A DNA stretch of 64,000 nt from Syntrophomonas palmitatica JCM 14374 (GCF_001311885.1 NZ_BBCE01000010.1:1-64000); one strand, 5' to 3'; counted from the first letter of the stretch, positions 23,072 to 34,276 are shown. Translations and numbers: made by a program. Notes: a model not told the origin generated them from the sequence alone.

Positions 23072-23355
23072 ATGGCTCTTAGTATAAAAGAGGTGGAACA
23101 TGTGGCCATCTTGCTAGGTTGAGCCTTAATGAAGAGGAAAAGCAGCTCTTTGCCGGGCAGTTGAGTTCCATTCTGGAGTATGCGCAGATATTAAACCAGC
23201 TTGATACCAGCGAGGTGGAGCCGCTTGATCATATTCTGCCCGTATACAACGTTTTTCGCGATGATGAGGCCAAGACCGGCACTCCTCGGGATGAAATTCT
23301 TGCCAACGGTCCGCTGGTTGAAGATGGCCAGTATAAAGTACCGAAAATTATATAG
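23072..23355 (+). CDS. gatC: Asp/Glu-tRNA amidotransferase subunit GatC (frameshifted)
   Basis: 94 residues after correction. GatC is the small clamp between GatA and GatB in the enzyme that converts Glu-tRNA(Gln), or Asp-tRNA(Asn), to the amide form. The start (ALSIKEVEHVA) and the later LNEEEKQLFAGQLSSILEY, DTSEVEPLDH and LRDDE-like DDEAKTG segments match the family. A G is missing near 23113 (cttgct should be cttggct); restoring it joins EHVAILARLSLNEEE and brings the length to a whole number of codons. It is followed 15 bases later by gatA. Confidence 0.93.
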
Positions 23356-23370
23356 AAAGGCGGGCAGGGT

Positions 23371-24816
23371 ATGGAGTTATACGAACTGACCCTGCATGAG
23401 CTGCAGGACTTGTTAGCCAGCGGTGAGACTTCACCGGCAGAGATTATGGCATCAGTTCTGGGCCGTATCGAAGCGGTAGAGGACCGGGTAAAGGCGTATA
23501 TCACTTTGAACCTTGATGAGGCCAGAAAAAAGGCGGACAATTTCAAAACTTATAGCAAAAGCCTGGATGGCATCCCCTTTGCTTTAAAGGATATCATCTG
23601 CACGCGGGGGACCAGGACCACTTGCGCTTCAAAAATACTGGAGAATTTTGTCCCGGTTTATGATGCTACCGTAACCCGGCGGCTGAATGATGCCGGGGGC
23701 ATACTTATCGGCAAACTGAATATGGACGAATTTGCGATGGGTTCATCAACTGAACATTCAGCATTTTTCCCTACCCGCAATCCCTGGGATTTGGAACGGG
23801 TGCCGGGCGGATCATCCGGCGGTTCGGCGGCGGCAGTGGCGGCTGGTGAAGCTCCTTTTGCCCTGGGAACCGACACCGGCGGTTCCATCAGGCAGCCGGC
23901 CTCTTTTTGCGGAGTAGTGGGCTTAAGACCGACTTACGGGCGGGTTTCCCGCTGGGGTGTAATAGCCTACGCTTCGTCCCTGGATCAGGTGGGGGTTTTA
24001 AGCAAAGATGTGGAAGACTGCGCTCTGGTGATGAACCAGATAGCCGGGTATGACCCGCTGGATTCGACCAGTGTTAATATTGAAGTGCCTGATTATACAT
24101 CCTTTTTAAACCAGGATATCAAAGGCATGAAAATAGCCTACCCTCGGGAGTATTTCGGGAAAGGTGTGGACCCGCAAATTACTGAAAGGGTTAAAACCGC
24201 CCTGAAAAAATTCGAAGAATTGGGAGCCGTAGTTGAGGAGGTATCCCTGCCCCACAGCGAATACGCCCTGCCGGCCTATTATCTGGTGGCCACCGCTGAA
24301 GCCAGTGCCAACCTGGCCCGCTTTGACGGGGTAAGATACGGTTTGCGCGATTTTGAAGCTGATAATGTGGTGGATATGTTTTCCCTTTCAAGGGCCAGGG
24401 GATTTGGCTCTGAAGTAAAACGCCGCATTATGCTGGGTACTTACGCTTTAAGTTCCGGTTATTATGATGCTTACTACCTGAAGGCTTTAAAGGTCAGACG
24501 CTTGATAAACAACGATTTCCAAAAGGTATTTGAAAATTATGATATTATAGTATGTCCCATCACTCCGACCACCGCCTTTAAAATAGGGGAGCAAAGCGGT
24601 GATCCTTTAACTCTGTATATGAATGATATATTGACTGTGCCTGTTAACATGGCTGGTTTGCCTGGTATTTCCGTTCCCTGCGGGCTGGCAGATGGCCTGC
24701 CCGTGGGTATGCAGATTATAGGCCGTCCCTTTGACGAAGGGACCATGCTGCGGGCCGCTCACGTTTATGAACAAAACAGTGGATATCATTGCATGAAACC
24801 AGCGGGGGTGAGATAG
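23371..24816 (+). CDS. gatA: Asp/Glu-tRNA amidotransferase subunit GatA
   Basis: Intact 481-residue amidase-signature protein that frees ammonia from glutamine for the transamidation. The catalytic lysine is in [10 protein letters not shown], the signature loop is [15 protein letters not shown], and the cis-Ser/nucleophile Ser pair is in [16 protein letters not shown]. The C-terminal [12 protein letters not shown] block is present. It abuts gatB (gatA stop, then ATG at 24817) within the gatCAB operon. Confidence 0.97.
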   Translation: MELYELTLHELQDLLASGETSPAEIMASVLGRIEAVEDRVKAYITLNLDEARKKADNFKTYSKSLDGIPFALKDIICTRGTRTTCASKILENFVPVYDATVTRRLNDAGGILIGKLNMDEFAMGSSTEHSAFFPTRNPWDLERVPGGSSGGSAAAVAAGEAPFALGTDTGGSIRQPASFCGVVGLRPTYGRVSRWGVIAYASSLDQVGVLSKDVEDCALVMNQIAGYDPLDSTSVNIEVPDYTSFLNQDIKGMKIAYPREYFGKGVDPQITERVKTALKKFEELGAVVEEVSLPHSEYALPAYYLVATAEASANLARFDGVRYGLRDFEADNVVDMFSLSRARGFGSEVKRRIMLGTYALSSGYYDAYYLKALKVRRLINNDFQKVFENYDIIVCPITPTTAFKIGEQSGDPLTLYMNDILTVPVNMAGLPGISVPCGLADGLPVGMQIIGRPFDEGTMLRAAHVYEQNSGYHCMKPAGVR

Positions 24817-26262
24817 ATGAGCCAGGAATATGAAGTTATTATTGGCCTCGAAGTTCACGCTGAATTAAAAACAGACAGCAAAATATTCTGTTCCTGTTCC
24901 AATACCTTCGGAGCAGAGCCGAATACCAATGTTTGTCCGGTATGCTCAGGGTTTCCCGGCATGCTGCCGGTCTTAAACCGCAAGGTAGTAGAACTGGCGG
25001 TAAAAACTGGGCTGGCCCTGAATTGCGAGATTGCTGATTATTGCAAATTTGACCGTAAAAACTACTTTTATCCCGATTTGCCCAAAGCCTATCAGATTTC
25101 ACAATTTGATCTGCCCATTTGTAAGAGGGGTTATTTAGACATAGATATAAACGGAGAGAAAAAACGTATCGGCATTACCCGCGCGCATATGGAGGAGGAT
25201 GCAGGTAAACTGGTGCACCAGGGCAGCATCACCAGTACTCCTTTTTCCCTGGTTGATCTCAATCGTTCCGGGGTGCCCTTGCTGGAAATAGTTTCGGAGC
25301 CCGATATGCGCAGTGCCGGCGAAGCCAGGGCTTATATGGAAAAATTGCGGTCTATTCTGCTTTTTGCCGGTGTATCTGATTGCAAGATGCAGGAAGGATC
25401 GCTGCGCTGTGATGCCAATGTTTCCATACGTCCCTGGGGTCAACAGGAACTGGGCACGCGTGCGGAAATTAAGAACCTGAATTCCTTCCGCGCTCTGGAG
25501 CGGGCCATAGAATATGAGGCCCGACGACAAATGGAGGCTCTGGAAGATGGCGAGGAAATCATTCAGGAAACCCGCACCTGGGATGAAGAGAAACAGGTTA
25601 CGCGTTCTATGCGTTCCAAGGAAGAAGCTCATGATTATCGCTATTTTCCAGAGCCTGATTTGCCGCCTTTACGTATCAGCCGGGAGTATGTGGAAGAGAT
25701 GCGTAAGCTTTGCCCGAACTGCCTGATGAGGCGCAAAAACGGTTGCAGGATCTTTACGGCCTGCCTGCTTATGATGCCGCTTTGCTGACATTAACTCCTG
25801 AGAGTCTGCGGTTTTTTGACAGTTGCGTATCGTTGTACGCACAGCCTAAAACAGTATCCAACTGGATGATGAGTGAACTGAGCCGCTTGCTGAACCTTAA
25901 TAATATGGAAATAGGTGAATGCAGATTTGGCCCGGAGGAATTGGCCAGATGCTGAAACTCATAGATGACGGCACGATCAGCGGCAAAATGGCCAAGAGCA
26001 TATTTGAGGAGATGTTTAATACTGGTAAAAAGCCGGGTGACATCATCAAAGAAAAAGGAATGACCCAGATATCAGATGAAGGCGCTCTGGTAAAAATGAT
26101 CGATGAAGCCGTGCGAAACAATCCCAAAGTCGTGGAAGATTATAAGAATGGCAAAGAAAAAGCTTTTGGTTTCTTTATCGGGCAAATCATGAAGCCAGTA
26201 AAGGCCAGGCTAATCCAGCCATAGTCAACCGCTTGTTGAAAGAACGTTTAAGCAGAGAGTGA
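24817..26262 (+). CDS. gatB: Asp/Glu-tRNA amidotransferase subunit GatB (three frameshifts)
   Basis: 482 residues after three one-base corrections, each in a short homopolymer. GatB holds the tRNA and the kinase/transamidase site. The first 300 residues ([65 protein letters not shown]) are in one frame. Breaks lie near 25707 (a missing T), 25945 (a missing C) and 26203 (a missing G). Bridging them restores [27 protein letters not shown] and the conserved tail [17 protein letters not shown], with the stop at 26260-26262. Three errors in one essential gene indicate sequence quality, not decay. Confidence 0.95.
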
Positions 26263-26272
26263 GGAGATTTTT

Positions 26273-27444
26273 ATGAGGATAACAGGAAGAGCTAATAAAG
26301 ACTGGTTTTTGGAAGATGATGCCCGTATCTATATTGTTGATACCACTTTGCGGGATGGTGAACAAACCGCCGGGGTGGTTTTTACCAATGAAGAAAAGAT
26401 ACAGATTGCTCGTTATCTGGATCAAATAGGGGTGGACCAAATTGAAGCCGGGATACCCGTAATGGGCGGTTTTGAGAAGGATTGTATTAAAAGCATTGTA
26501 AATCTGGGATTAAAAGCCAGTATTATGGCCTGGAACCGGGCAGTTATAGCTGACATCAAAGAATCTTTGGAATGCGGCGTAGACGCGGTAGCTATATCCA
26601 TATCCACTTCGGATATTCATATTGAACACAAGCTGCAGACTACACGCGAAGATGTTCTGAAACGCATGTCGGACGCGGTTAAATTCGCCAAGGACAACAG
26701 CCTTTACGTGTCGGTAAATGCCGAAGACGCATCGCGAACCGATATTGAGTACCTGACCGAGTTTGCGTTGGTGGCCAAACATGCCGGAGCTGACCGTTTG
26801 CGTTTCTGTGATACCGTAGGCACTCTGGATCCATTAACCACTTTCCGCTATATCCGCACGCTTACCGATGCGGTAGGAATTGATATAGAAATGCACACCC
26901 ACAATGATTTTGGCATGGCTACCGCTAATTCCTGGCGGGTGTTTATGCCGGGGCCAATCATGTAGGGGTAACGGTAAATGCTTTGGGGGAAAGGGCTGGA
27001 AATTCATGTTTGCAGGAAGTTATTATGGGTTTGAAATATCTGATGAAAATAAACGTACCCTATAATACCACCCTGTTCCGTGAGGTGGCGGAATACGTGG
27101 CTGAGGCTTCGGGTCGTCCTGTTCCGGTCAGCAAGCCCATTGTAGGTACTAATATATTTGCACATGAATCTGGTATCCATGGTGACGGGGTGTTAAAGAA
27201 TCCCTTGACCTATGAGGTTTTCTCGCCTGAAGAGGTGGGCTTGCAGCGTCAGATCGTGCTGGGAAAGCATTCGGGCTCGGCTGCGGTGAAAGCTAAGTTT
27301 AGTGAGTACCTGATTGAGCTGACCGAGGATGAAGCCAGGGATATGCTGGCCCGGGTGCGTCAGGCTTCAATTGATTTGAAAAGGTCGCTTTTTGACAAAG
27401 AGCTTATTCTATTATATGAAGAATACCAAAAAGAGAGAAGGTAA
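26273..27444 (+). CDS. Homocitrate synthase / Re-citrate synthase homologue (frameshifted)
   Basis: About 390 residues after one correction, in the DRE-TIM (HMGL-like) family. The metal and catalytic signature VDTTLRDGEQTAGVVF is near residues 24-39, followed by IEAGIPVMGG and MHTHNDFGMATAN with the metal-binding HTHND. A missing C near 26932 (ttcctgg) splits the raw frame; restoring it gives ANSLAGVYAGANHVGVTVNALGERAGN. The sequence is closest to NifV-type homocitrate synthase, but no nif genes are near, and several anaerobes use such a protein as Re-citrate synthase. Citramalate or isopropylmalate synthase is less likely. It lies 10 bases after gatB. Confidence 0.85.
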
Positions 27445-27530
27445 GGGCGCCTGGCACGGGGAGTCATTTTTGACAGGAAGTCTACAGATTTACAGCGATA
27501 TAATTTAGTTTAAGTTTGTACTCAATAAAC

Positions 27531-27582
27531 GGACGGCCCTTGTATCAGTCTGCCAGACAGCAAAAGGGACCGTCCTTTATTA
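27531..27582 (+). terminator. Terminator after the homocitrate/citrate synthase gene
   Basis: GGACGGCCCTT at 27531-27541 pairs with AAGGGACCGTCC near 27565-27575 (one mismatch); a 20-base loop separates them. TTTATT follows. The downstream gene is on the other strand, so a terminator makes sense here. Confidence 0.75.
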
Positions 27583-27591
27583 AGGGGAAAT

Positions 27592-27656
27592 AGATTTTTG
27601 AAATTGTGTCCGGGTTAATAATTGCATCTGGGTTAATCTGTGTTTGGTTAATTTCT
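27592..27656 (+). repeat. Dispersed degenerate aatctgtgg motif, copy
   Basis: tgcatctgggttaatctgtgtttggttaattt lies between the homocitrate/citrate synthase terminator and the convergent DegV gene. Confidence 0.5.
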
Positions 27657-28488
27657 AGGAAATAGCCAGGCCGATTGTGCCCGGGCCGACATGGGAGCCG
27701 ATTACCGGTCCGGCTTCACTCATAATGATGGGGAAATCAAAACGTGCCTCCAATTCTGCTTTAAAAGCCTGGGCTGAATCAAGAGCCTGGACATGAATCA
27801 CCCCCAGCTTATCTATCCGGTTTCTATTTTTTTCTACTTCATCAATCATCAGCCGTAAGGCCTTATGCGAACTTCTGACCTTGGTATACAGTTCAACTTT
27901 TCCTTCCTTTACATGCAGAATGGGCTTAACTTGCAAGAGATTGCCCAGTAAACCGCTTGTCTTGCTTAAACGCCCGCCTTTAACCAGATACTCCAAATCA
28001 TCGACAATAAAATGAATCGCCTGCCGGTTCTGCATATTTTGCAGTTCGGCAATTATTTCCGGGCTTGAGCGAGCATCATTAATCATTTCTGCGGCCCTAA
28101 TTACCTGAAATGCCAAAGCGGCCGCAGAGAACCTGGAATCTATAATATGGACCTTTTCCTGCACCGGCGGGGGAAGCATAATCCGGGCCGCGGATGCTGA
28201 TTGCACCGTTCCTGAAAGGTCCGAAGATATCAATATAACAAAGGCTTCATCCTGGCTGCTCATTTCAGAGAGCACCTGATAGAATTCTCCGCTGGAGGGT
28301 TGTGAAGTGCGGGGAAACTGCTGGCAGTTCTGAAAAATACGGTAGTAATCATCATTCGAAATATCCAGACCTTCTCTATATGTGTTATTTTCGAGGTGTA
28401 CATTTAAAGGAACTACTTTTATATTATATTGATTAATAATATCCTGGGTTAAATAGGAAGTACTATCTGTTATAAGCAAACGGGCCAT
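27655..28488 (-). CDS. DegV family fatty-acid-binding protein
   Basis: 277 residues. DegV/FakB proteins bind a fatty acid and, with the kinase FakA, present it for phosphorylation and phospholipid synthesis. The start LLITDSTSYLTQDII and the segment PRTSQPSSGEFY fit the family, and ILISSDLSGTVQSA and VDDLEYLVKGGRLS with the later LLQVKPIL are the usual ligand-pocket blocks. No FakA is visible in the window. The gene is divergent from the metallo-hydrolase gene at 28649. An own-lipid role rather than feeding beta-oxidation is likely (inference). Confidence 0.9.
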   Translation of the reverse strand: MARLLITDSTSYLTQDIINQYNIKVVPLNVHLENNTYREGLDISNDDYYRIFQNCQQFPRTSQPSSGEFYQVLSEMSSQDEAFVILISSDLSGTVQSASAARIMLPPPVQEKVHIIDSRFSAAALAFQVIRAAEMINDARSSPEIIAELQNMQNRQAIHFIVDDLEYLVKGGRLSKTSGLLGNLLQVKPILHVKEGKVELYTKVRSSHKALRLMIDEVEKNRNRIDKLGVIHVQALDSAQAFKAELEARFDFPIIMSEAGPVIGSHVGPGTIGLAIS

Positions 28489-28648
28489 GGCCAGACTCCC
28501 TTGTATTTCAAAATATTTTGAAAATTAAAGTTATTTTATCAGGGCATAAGGGGGGTGTCAATCGGCCTGTACACCGGCTTAAATAAAGCGTTATGCTTAA
28601 GGTATAATCGCTGAAGCTGAGAATCTTCTTTGAAGGGGAAGTGCAAAG

Positions 28649-29350
28649 ATGCAGGCAGTAAAAGTAATAAGGGTTCCTTTGCGTTTGGCTAACAGCTATT
28701 TGGTTCAAGGAGAAAAAACAGTAATTGTAGATGCGGGTGATCCTGGCTTCAGCCGCGATATACTAAAAGCCATGCGCAAAAACGGAATTAGAAAATCCCA
28801 AATAAGCCTGATATTTATTACCCACGGTCATATCGATCATTATGGAAGCGTATTTGAACTCAAACGTCATATAGATGCTCCGGTGGCCATCCAGGCGATA
28901 GATCAAACATATCTGGAAAGCGGAACCCAGGCTCCGCTTTTTCCGCTTAACCGGGCGGCAGCTTTTTTAAAAGCGGTGGGGCAGGACATGAAGGTCAGAA
29001 AACGCTATGGTTTAAAAGCAGATGTGGTTATTAATGAAAGACTAAATTTAGAATCTTTTGGGGTTGCCGGTGAAATTATTCATACCCCAGGTCACACCAT
29101 GGGTTCATCATCGTTGTGTTTGATAAATGACACGGCCATAACCGGTGATTTAATAATAAGACGCTATTTATTTAGGGGACCGGCGGAAAGGGTGGCTTTT
29201 TTACACAATCAAGAAGCGTTCCTGCAAAGCGTACGTACTCTGCGGGAACGCAATATAAAACTCCTATATCCCGGACATGGATCCCCCATCAGAATGGACC
29301 GGGTCAGAATCCCCAATAGACCACAGACCACAACCGCCGATAGAAAATAA
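28649..29350 (+). CDS. Metallo-beta-lactamase-fold hydrolase
   Basis: 233 residues. The metal-binding motif THGHIDHYGS is at about residues 53-62, with PGHTMGS and ITGDLI (metal-bridging Asp) and a C-terminal LYPGHGSPI. This is the glyoxalase-II-like/general MBL branch. The start reads LANSYLVQGEKTVIVDAGDPG, the usual opening strand pair. A hydrolase acting on a thioester or a lactone is possible; the substrate cannot be seen. ATG 28649 follows gaaggggaagtgcaaag. Confidence 0.88.
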   Translation: MQAVKVIRVPLRLANSYLVQGEKTVIVDAGDPGFSRDILKAMRKNGIRKSQISLIFITHGHIDHYGSVFELKRHIDAPVAIQAIDQTYLESGTQAPLFPLNRAAAFLKAVGQDMKVRKRYGLKADVVINERLNLESFGVAGEIIHTPGHTMGSSSLCLINDTAITGDLIIRRYLFRGPAERVAFLHNQEAFLQSVRTLRERNIKLLYPGHGSPIRMDRVRIPNRPQTTTADRK

Positions 29351-29465
29351 TCTTCATGGGGCAAATAATAATTTCTATAAATGTGTGTGGATAAATCACA
29401 GTTTATATGGCGTTTATCTGCGTTAAAACAATCAATGGCAGCCAAGGGGCATTGATTGTTTTATC

Positions 29466-30249
29466 CTATTTGCCCTGGAAAACCGGCGTCCGTTTTTCTA
29501 TGAAAGCGCTTATTCCCTCCCGGAAATCCTGAGAATTCCAGCACATAACCTGGCTCCGGATTCCATCGCTGCGATAGTATCCAGGCCATTATCAGTACAG
29601 GCCCTCAATATCTGTTTCATATATTTCAGGGTGATTGGGGGACCAGCAGCTATCTGCGCCGCCAGCGCGTAGACTTCTTCGTACAAGGCATCATGCGGTA
29701 CCACCCGGTTGAAAACACCTGCCTGCAAGCATTCGGCCGCACTGAGTATTTTGCCGGTGTAGAGGATTTCTGCGGCATAATGCGGCCCTAGCTTTTTGAA
29801 CAGGAACCAGGAACTTCCCCCATCGGGAACAAAAGCGATATTTACAAAATTAGCCGCCAGTTTGGCTTTTTCCGAGGCTATCAGTATATCGCAGCCCAGA
29901 GCCAATCCGGTAGCGGCCCCTGCAGCTACCCCGTTAACAGCAGCTATGGATGGTTTGGGGAATTCATACATTGTTTTTAGAAGCAGCGCGGAACGTTCAA
30001 AAATGTAGCGGGCGTCAAAACTGGTTTGCATTCCAGCCAGCATAGCTGCGTCACCACCAGCCGAAAAAGCTTTGCCTGCTCCGGTTAAAACCAGAGCTTT
30101 GACCTGGTCATTACGGGCGGCTAAATCTAGAGCGGCCAGTACATCGCTGATGTGAGGGTCGTTAAAAGAATTGAATGAGTTCGGACGGTTCAAAGTTATG
30201 GTGCTACTCCGTTTTCTTTTTCCTCATAGAGAATGTTTGCAAAATCCAT
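29466..30249 (-). CDS. Enoyl-CoA hydratase/isomerase family protein (two frameshifts)
   Basis: 261 residues after two one-base corrections. The N-terminal part, from ATG 30249, reads DFANILYEEKENGVA and breaks near 30198; the next frame continues ITLNRPNSFNSF. Near 29554 a second break restores the tail CWNSQDFREGISAFIEKRTPVFQGK ending at 29466. The oxyanion-hole motif GAGKAFSAGGD and the NGVAAGAATGLALGCD segment are in place. The active-site stretch FVPDGGSSWFLFKKLG has Asp instead of the classical Glu pair, as in PaaG-like isomerases. It is the second of three crotonases here; substrate unknown. Confidence 0.85.
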
Positions 30250-30355
30250 CAACTATTACCCCCATTTACTAAATAACGTATTATCTATATATAAAATAAT
30301 TATACTGAAAAGGTCCGCTCTTGTAAAATGGCTTGGTTAAGGAGATATAAACGGA

Positions 30356-32249
30356 TTATAATGCTATCTCAGCATCATCGAAGTCTTTTATTAATCTCTC
30401 AATAAGTGCTGGCAGGTCAGTATATGCTTCGGATCTAGCGAGTTCTTCTATCAAAGATGCGGTTTTGGAAAGTTCCATAAAACCATAAATACCTGCGCTG
30501 CCCTTAAGGTCATGACTAATACTCTTTATTCTTTCAAAGTTGCGGAATTCAACAGCTGCTGCCAAATCACTTATCAATTCTAACAGATTAGACTTCAACT
30601 CCGGAAGCAATTGGCTGATAAGCTGTTGAGAAGACTGTGATGGTTTGGATAATGATGAGGACGTTTCAAGATGTTTTCTGATTTCTTCTACTAGTTCATC
30701 AGCTTTAAATGGCTTGGCTAAATATGAGGTACAACCGCAGGCCAGGCATTTTTCGCGATCGCCGGACATGGCGTGCGCGGTCATCGCTATTACGGGAATA
30801 TTTTTCAGTTCCGGATCCTGGCGAATAAGTGCGGTGGTTTCATATCCATCCATGATCGGCATCTGCATATCCATTAAAACCAAATCAAAGTGATAATCTT
30901 GCAGTATCCGCAAACATTCCAGACCGTTGGCGCAGGCTTGGACTTCAAATCCGAAGTTCTCAAGAATTTGCGCTACAATTTTTTGGTTAAGTTCATTATC
31001 TTCAACAATTAATATCTGTACGGGTTTGAAATCAATAACATTGTTGCTATAGTTTTTACTTGAATTCTGTGAAACTTCGTCTCTGCATTCTTGCTTATTT
31101 GAATCTAGCCCGACCGGAATATAAAAACTGAAAACCGCCCCTTCTTTTTGCTCATTGCTATTATGCCATATTCGGCCGCCCATAGATTCCACCAGTTTTT
31201 TGCATAGATATAAACCCAGGCCTGTCCCCCCGAATTTGCGGGAAAAAGTATTATCAACCTGATTAAAGGGTTCAAAGATCCTTTCAATTTGATCCGGAGG
31301 AATTCCCATGCCCGTATCGCTGACTGATACTTGTAAGCAAGGGGAGGTTGTATCGTTGTCGAAATCAACCAACACCTGTATTTTTCCATAGCGTGTAAAT
31401 TTAATGGCATTATGCAGCAGATTGAGCAGAACTTGACGCATGCGAATGGAATCCAGCAGCAATCGATTAGGGACACAGCCTGTAATGTTTAATTTCAATT
31501 CCAGGCCCTTAATTTTTGCCAGGGGTTCGATTATGTTAAGGGTGTGACAAATTAATTCCGGTATATTGCAGGGTTCAGGGTTTAGTGATATCATACCCAA
31601 TTCGATTTTTGACACATCAAGTATTTCATTGATTATTTTCAATAACTGTTCAGCACAATCCTTAATAATATTTATTTTTTGACTCTGTTCGAGTTCCAGA
31701 CGACTCTGTTCCAAGAGTTCCACCGCTCCAAGTATTCCGATCATGGGGGTTCTTAATTCATGCTCATATTGGCCAGGAATTGATTTTTGGCCATATTGCA
31801 ATCTCGGCTTTTTCCTGGGCATTTAATAATTCGGTTATATCATCGGATATTATCAAAAACAAATTAAATGTTTCGCCATCCTGGCGAGGATATATACGAT
31901 GCCGGAAATAACGCTGCTGTCCATCGACTTGTATCGGCAGGTCTCCCTGCCAAATCTGCCCGGATCGAATGTGGTTAATCGCTTCAGAATACTTGTTTTT
32001 TTCCAAAGGGAGCCATTCTTTGAATAAAGGAATTACTGCGCCCGGAAGGGTATTTATGGGGAGAAGGGGTTCAGCTTGTTTATTGGCCAAAACCAGTTTG
32101 AATTCAGAATCCAGCATAATTATGCTTTCTTGAATATCATCCAGCAACTCAGGTTCTATGTAGAGTTTGTGGTTCTGGGAATCATGTTTGTTTAATTTGC
32201 CGAACCGTGATGACCTGCCTGTTTGGTTGGTTATACTTTTCTCCTTCAT
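30356..32249 (-). CDS. Hybrid sensor histidine kinase with receiver and Hpt domains (two frameshifts)
   Basis: About 631 residues after correction: PAS-like sensor (about 20-135), HisKA with HELRTPM phospho-acceptor, HATPase (DTGMGIPPDQIERIF, FGGTGLGLYLC), receiver (EDNELNQKIV, phospho-Asp in LVLMDMQMP, Lys in YLAKPFK) and an Hpt domain with HDLKGSAG. The cytoplasmic layout suggests an internal phosphorelay of the ArcB/BarA type, without a visible transmembrane segment. Two nearby one-base losses (31750-31790, in GCAATATGG and AGCATGAA) break the frame exactly at the HisKA start; restoring them reads AEIANMAKNQFLANMSHELRTPM. A 49-residue ORF overlaps its start codon. Confidence 0.88.
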
Positions 32250-32395
32250 TTCTCACTCCCCCCTAAAATCAACCATAAATTGACTAATAACCAGGTAACA
32301 ACAGGATACACCATTGCATATAAAAACTTTGTCTGCTTCTGTTTGCGGCTGCCAAAAAAATTTTGAATTATACTGCCGAAATAACCGTTATTCAT
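32246..32395 (-). CDS. Possible small membrane protein upstream of the hybrid kinase
   Basis: A 49-residue ORF with a basic segment (SRKQKQTK) followed by one hydrophobic helix (FLYAMVYPVVTWLLVNLWLIL). Its stop overlaps the kinase start (ATGA), a sign of translational coupling. There is no good Shine-Dalgarno before its ATG at 32395, and I recognise no family. It may be a membrane anchor for the kinase, but this is a guess. Confidence 0.35.
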   Translation of the reverse strand: MNNGYFGSIIQNFFGSRKQKQTKFLYAMVYPVVTWLLVNLWLILGGSEK

Positions 32396-32732
32396 GGGTT
32401 TATTTTTTTTAAATGTTGGAATATCATGGGTTGGTAAGAACTTTTCGCAAAATATAGTCATATAATAGAGGAATTGCCCGGTAAGACAGGGAATATTTAA
32501 TATTGAAATGGCTGCGGATTTATACGGATTATTAAATCTGGGGCAGGATACAATTTTCAAGCTTATAACCAGATATCCTGCATCTAAAAATACTCAGAAC
32601 ATTTTCATAAGCAGCTGCGGCCTATAGGTATTGAGGGTTCGAATAATAAAATGCTTTCAGTTAATGGGGATTGCTGCATTGAGGGATTCAAAGGATTTAC
32701 TGTGCAGTCACAGGAGATGAGGAGGTTCGTTT

Positions 32733-33877
32733 ATGAAACGCACGTGGTTTTTTACCGTAACGGCAAGCTTGATTATGTGGATGATATTAGTGCCTGTGCA
32801 ATCGGGTGCGGCTGCCGCACCTGTACAGATAATTATTAATGGCGCCAGGGTTGCGTCAGATGTTGAACCTATAATAGTAAAGGAAAGAACTATGGTGCCG
32901 GTCAGGGTTGTTGCCGAGTACCTGGAAAAACGAGTCGACTGGGATGTAAAAACGCAAACGGTAATAATCAATTCTGACCCGGCGGCTTCGAACATAATAC
33001 CTGTCAGACCAGAGCCGTTTACATACATAGCTCTGCTTGTGGATGGCCGGTTGGTGGAATCTGAACCGCATCCCTATATAAAAAATAACCGCACTATGGT
33101 GCCGCTGGCAATAATCAGCGCAGAGTTCGGCATGGATGTCAATTGGGACGAACAGCAGCGTTTGGTAACTATCAACGAAAAAAAGGCGCTTCCAGTTGAC
33201 ACGACTCCGGCGCAAAACCCCGTATCCGATTATCCATCGACGGTCGTCAACGAATCAACTCCGCTGGCCTTGGTTGATCCGGAAACAATGATATTAGGTG
33301 AATCCAAGGTAAATGCTGAATCCTTAAAGAAATTGCTGCGGCAGAATAATCCCCTGGCAGATCCTGAACTGGTCGATTTATATCTGGAAATAGGAAAACA
33401 ATATGGTATCAGGGGAGATATTGCTTTTTGTCAGGCGGCCAAAGAAACAGGATGGTGGAAGTTCGGAGGACTGGTAAAACCTTATCAGAATAATTTCTGC
33501 GGACTATCGGCTACAGGGGCGGCAGCAACCGGAGAAGAGGATTTAAACGGTGCTGATCCCGGCCGGGTAAAGTATGAAAAAGATGTACATGGCGCTGTAT
33601 TTGATACTCCGGCAACAGGAGTGGAAGCGCATATTCAACATCTTTATGCCTATGCATGTAAAGACCCGCTGCCTGCAGGCAGGACCTGCTCGATCCTCGT
33701 TTCATTAAACCGGCCCGCGGTTGTGCCCCGCGATGGGTCGATTTGGGAGGTAAATGGGCAGTTCCTGGCTATAGCAAAACTGAATTCCCGGGAGGTTTTG
33801 CAGAAGCGTTCAAGGCCGGAAAGACATACGGTCATAGTATTTTAAACGATTACTATGCAAAAGCTTTGGATTTATAA
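32733..33877 (+). CDS. Exported protein with copper-amine-oxidase-N repeats and glucosaminidase-like domain (frameshifted)
   Basis: About 381 residues after one correction. Residues 1-29 are a signal peptide (KR, hydrophobic core, SGAAAAP). Two copper amine oxidase N-terminal type repeats follow (VKERTMVPVRVVAEYL and NNRTMVPLAIISAEF), known as cell-surface binding modules in Clostridia. The C-terminal half (LYLEIGKQYGIRGDIAFCQAAKETGWWKFGG) resembles N-acetylglucosaminidase/lysozyme domains with a Glu in AAKETG. The raw frame goes wrong near 33767 (a missing C); correction gives FPGYSKTEFPGGFAEAFKAG and ends at 33877. Likely peptidoglycan remodelling outside the cell. No obvious partner. Confidence 0.82.
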
Positions 33878-34276
33878 AATATATTGCTTTGCTGCACTGG
33901 CGATGACATATAAGATAGCTTGATATTTTCGTCAATATAGAATTTAAAACGGCTATTATTATGGTTTTTTCTTTATGGGCCATAATTTTGGTTAGAAAAA
34001 TCAAACCAAGTTTATTAGCAGCCTTTGGAAAGATGTGTAAATACATACAATCCAAAGGCTGCTTATTGCATACATATTCCTAATATAATATATTTATTTC
34101 ATAGATATATTATCTACAAGCAAATAATATTGCCACACCTGTTCGGATTATGAGTTCGTCAGGATATAGAAATTAGAGATAATATGTGGTGATATTAAAT
34201 GGTTTTTGGGGGGTGGTGGTCCGTTATTGCCCTAATTTAATTGTAGACGCACTATATAATAAGGAGGCCAGGTTAA
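33878..34276. other. 400-base gap upstream of the CoA-transferase operon
   Basis: AT-rich, with no gene. It holds the long inverted repeat described separately at 34017-34063. The CoA-transferase start codon is preceded by ataaggaggccagg. Confidence 0.5.
34017..34063. repeat. 12-base inverted repeat
   Basis: AGCAGCCTTTGG at 34017-34028 and its perfect complement CCAAAGGCTGCT at 34052-34063 enclose 23 bases. No T run follows on either strand, so it is a poor terminator; it may be a processed RNA hairpin or a regulatory site. It lies 214 bases before the CoA-transferase alpha start. Confidence 0.6.

Noticed and set aside
25135-25632. 165-residue ORF on the minus strand inside gatB
   Set aside because: It is the antisense shadow of a conserved gene, with no ribosome-binding site or known family.
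24817-26262. gatB as a pseudogene
   Set aside because: GatCAB is essential in organisms lacking GlnRS or AsnRS. All three breaks are one-base losses in homopolymers, and the protein is otherwise complete.
32630-32655. tRNA-like ggttcgaata
   Set aside because: No cloverleaf can be formed from the surrounding sequence.
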